From an uncultured Clostridia bacterium (GTDB taxonomy: Bacteria > Bacillota > Clostridia > Oscillospirales > Acutalibacteraceae), in assembly GCA_945869905.1 (NCBI GenBank), contig CAMBQD010000087.1, forward strand, positions 1 to 5,242: a DNA stretch of 5,242 nucleotides, read 5' to 3'. Made by a program: the position numbers and the translations under genes. Below are positions 1-4,557 of the stretch, piece after piece; within the stretch, counting starts at the first letter, position 1, and every line of letters begins with the position of its first letter. The notes beneath the pieces were generated by a model. It had not been told where the DNA came from and ran no database searches. It saw only the letters and a program-made list of their open reading frames with translations.

Positions 1-1488
1 AACAACAATGTCGCCTGAATGGAGGGTACCGTTTTGTACAAGCAGTGTGGCAACAGGACCTCTACCCTTGTCAAGCTTAGCCTCAATAACAACGCCCTTT
101 GCTGTTCTGTCCGGATTTGCCTTAAGCTCTGCAACCTCGGCAACAAGAAGTATGGTTTCAAGCAGCTTATCTATACCCATTCTTGTTTTTGCGGAAACAG
201 GAACACAGATAACATTGCCGCCCCATTCCTCAGGAACAAGCTCGTGCTCTGTAAGCTGCTGCATAATTCTGTCAGGATTTGCACCCTCTTTATCCATCTT
301 GTTGATGGCAACAATAATTTCTACACCTGCTGCCTTTGCATGGTTAATGGCCTCAACAGTTTGGGGCATAATACCGTCGTCTGCGGCAACAACAAGCACA
401 GCAATATCAGTAGCCATTGCACCCCTTGCTCTCATAGCGGTAAATGCGGCGTGACCCGGTGTGTCAAGGAAGGTAATCCTTTCACCGTTGATTTCCACCT
501 GATAAGCACCGATAGCCTGAGTAATACCGCCTGCCTCAGTTGAAGTAACATCGGTATCACGGATTGCGTCAAGGATTGATGTTTTACCGTGGTCAACGTG
601 GCCCATAACACAGACAACAGGAGGTCTTGTAACAGCATTTTCGTCGTCCTCGATATCCTCCTCGATAATCTGCTCTTCGATAGATACCTCAACCTTTTTC
701 TTAACCTTTGCGCCAAGCTCTGTAGCAACAATCTCGGCAGTGTCAAAATCTATTACCTCATTAACAGTTGCCATTACGCCCAGAACCATAAGCTTTTTAA
801 TAACCTCTGTTGCAGTCATTCTGAGCAGGCTGGCAAGGTCGCCCACAGTAATTTCATCGGGGACCTCAATAACAATCTGCTGTTTCTTTCTCTGCTCGGC
901 AATACGTGCAAGACGCTGAGCCTCTGTTTCCTTCTTTGAACGAGAGTGCATACCCTGAGGCTTTTTCTTTCTGTACTGCTTTGATTTTTGGTTAAGCTTT
1001 TGCTTTTTCTGATAATCACCGATTTGTGATACAGGTGCAATATCCTCATACTTTTGGTTGTATTTTTCCAAATCAACGGTATTTACACGCGTATCAACGT
1101 GGCGTGCCTCACCCTTTGTTCTTGCCTGAGGTGCTTTGCTTGCCTTTTTCTTTGCACGCTCCTCGTCACGCTTAGCAGCCTGCTCTGCCATTTGCAGAAT
1201 AGCGGCCTGGTTTTGATGCTTTTTATTTTCAGCCTTCTTTGCAGTTGACGGCTGCTTTTTTACAGGCTTTGCATCAGCCTTTTTGCCTGCATTATAGTAT
1301 GAATCAAAGCTTTTAACACTGTTATCCTGCGTCAGCTTGTCAAAAAGAACATTAAGCTCATTCTCCTCAAGAACAGTATTTGCTTTTTTTGCAGGACCTT
1401 CGCAATAATCACTGAGAATGTTAATAATGTCCTTGTTAGTTTTTCCGAAATCCTTTGCAACATCGGAAACTTTAACCTTAATTACCAT
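1..1488 (-). CDS. infB: Translation initiation factor IF-2, N-terminal part (truncated by window edge)
   Basis: IF-2 is the GTPase that brings fMet-tRNA to the 30S subunit and promotes 50S joining. The frame is open from 1488 to the window edge, giving 496 residues; the rest of domain II and the tRNA-binding C-terminus lie outside. Visible in order: an IF2_N domain (about 2-52), a Lys/Gln/Ala-rich basic linker (about 55-200), a second IF2_N-like domain (about 203-255), and the G domain. The G domain has all motifs: GHVDHGKT (G1, 296-303), GGITQ (G2, 320-324), DTPGH (G3, 342-346), NKMD (G4, 396-399) and SAK (G5, 432-434). The EF-Tu-like beta-barrel domain begins near 464. I chose ATG 1488 because AGGAGG (1503-1498) sits 9 nt upstream; an in-frame ATG at 1494 would be only 3 nt away. 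The start overlaps the end of ylxQ by 11 bp, which suggests translational coupling. rbfA usually follows, out of view. Confidence 0.98.
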   Translation of the reverse strand, partial: MVIKVKVSDVAKDFGKTNKDIINILSDYCEGPAKKANTVLEENELNVLFDKLTQDNSVKSFDSYYNAGKKADAKPVKKQPSTAKKAENKKHQNQAAILQMAEQAAKRDEERAKKKASKAPQARTKGEARHVDTRVNTVDLEKYNQKYEDIAPVSQIGDYQKKQKLNQKSKQYRKKKPQGMHSRSKKETEAQRLARIAEQRKKQQIVIEVPDEITVGDLASLLRMTATEVIKKLMVLGVMATVNEVIDFDTAEIVATELGAKVKKKVEVSIEEQIIEEDIEDDENAVTRPPVVCVMGHVDHGKTSILDAIRDTDVTSTEAGGITQAIGAYQVEINGERITFLDTPGHAAFTAMRARGAMATDIAVLVVAADDGIMPQTVEAINHAKAAGVEIIVAINKMDKEGANPDRIMQQLTEHELVPEEWGGNVICVPVSAKTRMGIDKLLETILLVAEVAELKANPDRTAKGVVIEAKLDKGRGPVATLLVQNGTLHSGDIVV

Positions 1489-1810
1489 TCGCATTTTCCT
1501 CCTGACTTAGTAGTTGTATAATCCTTTTTGAAAAATTTTCGTTATTAACAGTCATTACTCCGGCTTTATAGCCTATGCCGAAGTGAATTTCATCCATAGT
1601 CAAATCGGTCTTTATAACCGTTACTTTTATATTATGCTTTTTAATTGTTTTTTCAAATTCGCTGACAAGTCTGGGTGACACATCACTGCAAAACAAAAGA
1701 AGCTTTGCTTTTTTCTTAAGCAATGACTGCTCAGCCATATCGTGCCCCATAGAAAGCTCTCCTGCTCTGCGAGCCATACCCAGCATTGAAATTACCTTTT
1801 CATTAAGCAT
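1478..1810 (-). CDS. rplGA: YlxQ, L7Ae/L30e-family kink-turn RNA-binding protein
   Basis: This is a 110-residue single-domain protein of the L7Ae/L30e/S12e/Gadd45 family, close to the roughly 100 residues usual for YlxQ of Bacillus. Family members bind kink-turn RNAs; the cellular RNA target of YlxQ is not well defined. Visible hallmarks are the N-terminal helix with ARRAGELSMG (13-22), the Lys-rich turn before a hydrophobic strand (KKKAKLLLF, 32-40), the CSDVS segment (41-45, equivalent to the conserved Asp-x-Ser of the RNA-binding loop), and a C-terminal GIGYKAGVMTV-type segment followed by the last helix. It lies between ylxR (8-bp overlap) and infB (11-bp overlap), its standard Firmicutes place. 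ATG 1810 has only a weak, distant upstream GGAAG, so its translation probably depends on coupling to ylxR. The family call is very secure from sequence plus context; the exact function is not. Confidence 0.93.
   Translation of the reverse strand: MLNEKVISMLGMARRAGELSMGHDMAEQSLLKKKAKLLLFCSDVSPRLVSEFEKTIKKHNIKVTVIKTDLTMDEIHFGIGYKAGVMTVNNENFSKRIIQLLSQEENANGN
1498..1503 (-). promoter_or_regulatory. Shine-Dalgarno site of infB, inside the ylxQ coding end
   Basis: On the minus strand the sequence reads AGGAGG, a full match to the core anti-Shine-Dalgarno. Two in-frame ATG codons follow, at 1494 (3 nt spacing) and 1488 (9 nt spacing). The spacing favours 1488. The site lies within the last codons of ylxQ, so ribosomes finishing ylxQ pass directly over it. 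Confidence 0.8.
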
Positions 1811-2069
1811 TTTTCATTTCTTCTTCCATGGCGTTGTAAACCTCGTCACTTATCTGCACTGCAAATGCACGCTCAAAGGCTTTCTTTTTTCTTGCTTTTT
1901 TCAGACATTCGGGATTTCTGCAAACATAAGCACCTCTGCCTGATTTTTTACCTGTAAGGTCAAGAGAAATTTCACCCTCAGGACTTTTTACAACACGCAC
2001 TAACTGACGCTTGTCAAACATTTCACCGCAACCGGTGCACATTCTTAAAGGTACTTTTTTTGTTTTCAT
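1803..2069 (-). CDS. rnpM: YlxR/RnpM, DUF448 nucleic-acid-binding protein (RNase P modulator)
   Basis: This is an 88-residue basic protein of the YlxR (DUF448) family. In Bacillus subtilis the homologue has been reported to bind RNase P RNA and modulate its activity, hence the name RnpM; that role is family knowledge, not visible here. Signature features are RMCTGC near the N-terminus (9-14), the central basic patch with GRGAYVC (44-50), and a Lys/Arg-rich helix (about 57-66). Four cysteines (11, 14, 50, 55) form a CxxC plus CxxxxC pattern that could in principle hold a metal, although many homologues lack a complete set. ATG 2069 is preceded by GGGAG at 2080-2076 with suitable spacing. The gene follows nusA after 20 bp and overlaps ylxQ by 8 bp. 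Confidence 0.95.
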   Translation of the reverse strand: MKTKKVPLRMCTGCGEMFDKRQLVRVVKSPEGEISLDLTGKKSGRGAYVCRNPECLKKARKKKAFERAFAVQISDEVYNAMEEEMKNA

Positions 2070-2089
2070 TTTTCTCTCCCAACAAGCTT

Positions 2090-3145
2090 TTATTCACTGC
2101 CCTCAAAGAAACCTGACTCAGGCTTGATATCAATATTCCAGCCGGTAAGCCTTACGGCAAGGCGAACATTCTGTCCCTTGTTGCCTATAGCAAGTGAAAG
2201 CTGGTCATCAGGCACTGTTGCTCTGCAGGTTTTGGCAGACTCGTCTATAATTTCTATTGAGCAAACCTCTGAAGGAGCAAGAGCCGCACTGACAAATTCA
2301 GCAGGGTCCTCGCTGTATTTAACAATATCAATTTTCTCACCGCCGAGAACCTCAACGATATTTGACACTCTCTGTCCGCGGGGACCGATACAAGCGCCTA
2401 CAGGGTCAACATCCTCATCCTTTGTGAACACGGCAATCTTTGTTCTTGAGCCTGCCTCACGTGAAACGGATTTAATCTCAATTGTGCCGTCATAAATTTC
2501 AGGAACCTCCTGCTCAAACAAACGACGTACCAAGCCGGGATGAGTCCTTGAAATCATAATCTTCGGTCCCTTGCTGCCCTCTTTAACATCAACAACAAAT
2601 ACCTTTATTGAGTCGCCCTCTGTAAGCACCTCGCCGGGCACCTGCTCAGACTTTGGAAGGACTGTTTGATTTTTGCCGATTTCCAATGTGGCATTACCTG
2701 TGATTGGGTCAACTCTTTCAATCTTGGCTGTGATAAGCTCCTGATTTTTAGACTTAAATTCCTGAAGCATCTGTCCCCTTTCAGCCTCACGGATACCCTG
2801 ACGGATAACGTGCTTGGCAGTCTGGGCAACAATTCTGCCGAAATCCTTTGTCTTAAGCGGAATATCTATTGTTTTGCCAACCTTTGCTGATTTTCTGATT
2901 GCCTGAGCCTCCTCAAGAGTTAGGTCGGTATCAGGGTCCTCAATTTCCTCAACAACATTTTTTCTTACATAAACCTTAATTTTCTGCTTTTCCTCATCAA
3001 TGTCGCAGTGAACAATATCCTTGCCGTTATAATCGTGCTTAGCGGCAACAATAATAGCCGCAGATATCTTTTCATAAAGATAATCCGCAGGTATACCCTT
3101 CTCTGCTTCAAGCATTTTTACTGCTTCAAAAAATTCCTTACTCAT
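2090..3145 (-). CDS. nusA: Transcription termination/antitermination factor NusA
   Basis: NusA binds RNA polymerase near the RNA exit channel, enhances pausing and hairpin-dependent termination, and takes part in rRNA antitermination. The 351-residue protein shows the full Gram-positive layout: an RNAP-binding N-terminal domain (about 1-128), an S1 domain (about 135-199), KH1 (about 205-277, with GPRG at 254-257) and KH2 (about 280-345, with GNKG at 321-324). It ends soon after KH2, without the acidic AR repeats found in E. coli NusA, as is normal for Firmicutes (B. subtilis NusA is of similar length). ATG 3145 follows an AAAGGATG/AGGA purine stretch. The gene begins 24 bp after rimP stops and shares its transcript. 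In B. subtilis, NusA autoregulates this operon by NusA-dependent termination in the leader, which bears on the hairpin at 3694-3721. Confidence 0.99.
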   Translation of the reverse strand: MSKEFFEAVKMLEAEKGIPADYLYEKISAAIIVAAKHDYNGKDIVHCDIDEEKQKIKVYVRKNVVEEIEDPDTDLTLEEAQAIRKSAKVGKTIDIPLKTKDFGRIVAQTAKHVIRQGIREAERGQMLQEFKSKNQELITAKIERVDPITGNATLEIGKNQTVLPKSEQVPGEVLTEGDSIKVFVVDVKEGSKGPKIMISRTHPGLVRRLFEQEVPEIYDGTIEIKSVSREAGSRTKIAVFTKDEDVDPVGACIGPRGQRVSNIVEVLGGEKIDIVKYSEDPAEFVSAALAPSEVCSIEIIDESAKTCRATVPDDQLSLAIGNKGQNVRLAVRLTGWNIDIKPESGFFEGSE

Positions 3146-3169
3146 TTTCCTATCATCCTTTCCGGTTAA

Positions 3170-3658
3170 TTAATTCTTTAAAAAATCATTTATATCAAAA
3201 TCGTCAAGCTTAACATATGAGGCTTCCTTTTTGCTGACGGTAAGCTCATTGCCGTCAGGCAGCTCAACGGTTATGTTGCCGTCGTCATAAGCCTTAAGAA
3301 CGCCGTTAAAATCCCTTACCTTTTCAATAGGGCGGATAAGACGCATCATAACCCTTGCACCGATATATTTTTCAAAATGTGCGCCGGTTATCAGTTCTCT
3401 TTCCACACCGGGAGAGCTGACCTCCAAAAGATAGCTTTGGCTGATTGGGTCCGCTTCATCAAGGGGCTTTGTGATTGCGTGGGTTAAATCAACGCAATCG
3501 TCAATTGAAACTCCGCCGTCCTTGTCAATAAAAATCCGCAGATACCAGTCCGTTCCCTCTTTAACAAAGCGTATGTCCCATATATCAAGACCCAGCTCCT
3601 TTGCATAAGGGGCAACAATTTCGTACACCCTTGAAACCGTATTACCTTTTCCTGCCAA
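3170..3658 (-). CDS. rimP: Ribosome maturation factor RimP, TTG start
   Basis: RimP acts in late maturation of the 30S subunit. With a TTG start at 3658 the protein has 162 residues, close to the usual length of about 150-160. It shows an N-terminal alpha/beta domain (about 8-78), including LGLDIWDIRF and DKDGGVSIDDC (45-55), then the family signature VSSPGVER (80-87), and a C-terminal SH3-like barrel (about 90-160). The start is set by a strong AAAAGGAGG at 3674-3666, 7 nt before TTG 3658; the frame stays open upstream to another TTG at 3679, but that lies before the Shine-Dalgarno and would encode it. It is the first gene of the minus-strand operon, with nusA 24 bp downstream. A weak TTG start may keep expression low. 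Confidence 0.97.
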   Translation of the reverse strand: MAGKGNTVSRVYEIVAPYAKELGLDIWDIRFVKEGTDWYLRIFIDKDGGVSIDDCVDLTHAITKPLDEADPISQSYLLEVSSPGVERELITGAHFEKYIGARVMMRLIRPIEKVRDFNGVLKAYDDGNITVELPDGNELTVSKKEASYVKLDDFDINDFLKN

Positions 3659-3665
3659 GAAAAAA

Positions 3666-3674
3666 CCTCCTTTT
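3666..3674 (-). promoter_or_regulatory. Shine-Dalgarno site fixing the TTG start of rimP
   Basis: The minus strand reads AAAAGGAGG followed by seven pyrimidine-rich bases and then TTG GCA. This is the best ribosome-binding site in the window, and no ATG or GTG lies at a workable distance in frame, so TTG 3658 is the supported start. Confidence 0.85.
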
Positions 3675-3693
3675 AACAATGCCGATAATAATA

Positions 3694-3721
3694 TGAGAGT
3701 GGACCGTCAGGCCCACTCTCA
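3694..3721 (-). promoter_or_regulatory. 12-bp hairpin in the rimP-operon leader, candidate NusA-dependent attenuator
   Basis: Read as minus-strand RNA, the arms TGAGAGTGGGCC and GGTCCACTCTCA pair over 12 bp with one G-U wobble around a UGAC tetraloop. On the plus strand the same place is an A-C mismatch, so the structure fits the rimP-strand transcript better. It starts about 20 nt after the predicted transcription start. It is followed by an interrupted U-rich stretch (UAUUAUUAU) instead of a clean U-run, a design expected of NusA-dependent rather than simple intrinsic terminators. It lies 20 nt before the rimP Shine-Dalgarno, so it does not sequester that site. The hairpin is directly visible; the regulatory role is inferred from NusA autoregulation in B. 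subtilis. Confidence 0.6.
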
Positions 3722-3749
3722 CCATGAGAATATAAACTTACTACAATGT

Positions 3750-3777
3750 ATAATATCACTTTTTTCAAAAATGTCAA
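3750..3777 (-). promoter_or_regulatory. Sigma-A-type promoter of the rimP-nusA-ylxR-ylxQ-infB operon
   Basis: The minus strand reads TTGACA (3777-3772), a 16-bp spacer, then TATTAT (3755-3750, 5 of 6 to consensus). The DNA upstream of the -35 box is AT-rich and could act as an UP element. The predicted transcription start is near 3743, giving a leader of about 85 nt before TTG 3658. No other candidate of similar quality is seen on this strand between the divergent genes. Confidence 0.75.
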
Positions 3778-3824
3778 TAGTTTATTATAATTATGACGGT
3801 AATTTTATTGCCAATGATTTCCAA

Positions 3825-3855
3825 TTGTAAACCTCAAGCAAAAATTAGTTGACAA
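3825..3855 (+). promoter_or_regulatory. BirA-type biotin operator upstream of bioY
   Basis: An inverted repeat TTGTAAAC-N15-GTTGACAA, with one further symmetric A/T pair outside (3824/3856), matches the known BirA operator pattern of TTGTwAAC/GTTwACAA arms. The arms are complementary at 7 of 8 positions. The only deviation, G at 3851, creates the TTGACA -35 box of the bioY promoter. BirA bound to biotinoyl-AMP would therefore cover the -35 region and block RNA polymerase. Location directly before a biotin transporter gene makes the call strong. The regulator gene (a BirA with an N-terminal DNA-binding domain) is not in the window. Confidence 0.85.
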
Positions 3856-3877
3856 TAAGCCTGACCTGTGGCATAAT
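3849..3877 (+). promoter_or_regulatory. Promoter of bioY
   Basis: TTGACA (3849-3854), a 17-bp spacer and CATAAT (3872-3877, 5 of 6) form a strong sigma-A-type promoter. The predicted start is near 3884, about 26 nt before the bioY ATG. The -35 box lies inside the right arm of the BirA operator. Confidence 0.85.
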
Positions 3878-3890
3878 TCCAAAAAAGATT

Positions 3891-3896
3891 AAGGAG
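3891..3896 (+). promoter_or_regulatory. Shine-Dalgarno site of bioY with long spacing
   Basis: AAGGAG lies 13 nt before ATG 3910, longer than the usual 5-9 nt. The in-frame codons between them (ATA, TTA, TTT) are not starts, so ATG 3910 remains the best choice. The intervening bases are all A/T apart from the first few, which keeps the site unstructured. Confidence 0.65.
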
Positions 3897-3909
3897 AGCA
3901 ATATTATTT

Positions 3910-4449
3910 ATGAGCGAAGAAAAGCAAAAGAAGAAGTTTAAAACAATTGACATTGTGTATGTAGGGTTGTTTGCGGCACTGATAGCCGTATGTGCCTGGA
4001 TAGCCATTCCCCTTACTGTTTCCATTACTCTGCAAACCTTTGCAATCTGTCTCACTGCAGGTCTGCTTGGCTGGAAGCGAGGCACGCTGACAGTTGTCAT
4101 TTACATACTTTTAGGTATGATAGGTCTCCCTGTTTTTACAGGATTTAAAAGCGGTATAGCCGCAGTAACGGGCCCTACCGGCGGATACATTGTGGGCTTT
4201 ATTTTTACAGCGCTTATTGTGGGCCTTGCGGCTGATAAAATCGGCAAAAAGCTATGGCAAAATATTTTGTTTATGGTAATAGGAGTGCTGGTGTGTTATC
4301 TGTTCGGTACAGTATGGTTTACAATTGCCTATAAGGTTTCCTTTGCATCGGCACTGTCCACCTGTGTATTCCCCTTCCTGCTGCCTGACGGTGTAAAGAT
4401 TGTCCTTGCCGCAGTGCTTGTAAACAGACTGAAAAAATTTGTAAAATAA
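3910..4449 (+). CDS. bioY: BioY, biotin ECF transporter substrate-binding (S) component
   Basis: BioY is the membrane protein that captures biotin; with the shared EcfA/EcfA'/EcfT module it forms an energy-coupling-factor transporter. The 179-residue protein has the usual family length. A Lys-rich cytoplasmic N-terminus (1-11) precedes about six hydrophobic segments (near 15-34, 39-54, 59-79, 89-108, 117-140, 155-172). Family motifs are visible: ITLQTFAICL (39-48), GLPVFTGFKSG (72-82), GPTGGYIVGF (88-97) and, near the C-terminus, FLLPDGVK with the conserved Pro-Asp...Lys. No energising subunits or biotin synthesis genes adjoin it, so it probably uses a shared ECF module encoded elsewhere. It is a single-gene transcript with its own promoter, a BirA operator and a terminator, so it should be induced when biotin is scarce. 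Specificity for biotin is supported by both protein motifs and operator. Confidence 0.97.
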   Translation: MSEEKQKKKFKTIDIVYVGLFAALIAVCAWIAIPLTVSITLQTFAICLTAGLLGWKRGTLTVVIYILLGMIGLPVFTGFKSGIAAVTGPTGGYIVGFIFTALIVGLAADKIGKKLWQNILFMVIGVLVCYLFGTVWFTIAYKVSFASALSTCVFPFLLPDGVKIVLAAVLVNRLKKFVK

Positions 4450-4458
4450 TATAGATAC

Positions 4459-4494
4459 AAAGCGAAGAAATTTTTGATTTTTCTTCGCTTTTTT
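4459..4494 (+). terminator. Intrinsic terminator of bioY
   Basis: A perfect 12-bp inverted repeat (4459-4470 with 4480-4491; arms AAAGCGAAGAAA/TTTCTTCGCTTT) encloses a 9-nt T-rich loop and runs straight into a T6 stretch (4489-4494). It begins 10 nt after the bioY stop codon. On the opposite strand only TTT follows, so it is best read as a plus-strand terminator. Confidence 0.92.
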
Positions 4495-4495
4495 A

Positions 4496-4524
4496 TTGTA
4501 ATGGAAACAGGGTTATAGTATAAT
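4496..4524 (+). promoter_or_regulatory. Putative promoter of the GH43 gene
   Basis: TTGTAA (4496-4501, 4 of 6), a 17-bp spacer and a perfect TATAAT (4519-4524) stand upstream of the glycosidase gene. The predicted start near 4531 gives a leader of about 27 nt. The -35 box follows immediately after the T-run of the bioY terminator, so the gene is likely transcribed independently of bioY. No clear sugar-responsive operator or cre site was recognised. Confidence 0.65.
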
Positions 4525-4557
4525 ACTGCCGTTACAATTTATGCTGTGGAGTGAATT

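Noticed and set aside
8..543. Two long plus-strand open frames overlapping the IF2 G domain
   Set aside because: They are antisense shadows of infB, whose GTPase motifs are all present on the minus strand; their translations show no recognisable domain.
1486..1494. Upstream in-frame ATG (1494) as infB start
   Set aside because: Only 3 nt separate it from AGGAGG; ATG 1488 at 9 nt is better placed, though the difference is just two residues.
2124..2495. Plus-strand open frame of 123 codons inside nusA
   Set aside because: It is antisense to the KH domains of NusA and has no ribosome-binding site or family resemblance.
3694..3721. Hairpin as a strong factor-independent terminator
   Set aside because: No continuous U-run follows on either strand, so full intrinsic termination is not supported; a conditional or NusA-dependent role is kept as a hypothesis.
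3834..4100. Minus-strand open frame over the start of bioY and its promoter
   Set aside because: It is antisense to BioY, which has clear motifs, promoter and operator; no protein family is visible.
4518..4530. Short palindrome AGTATAATACT over the GH43 -10 box as an operator
   Set aside because: The arms are only 5 bp and are largely explained by the TATAAT box itself.
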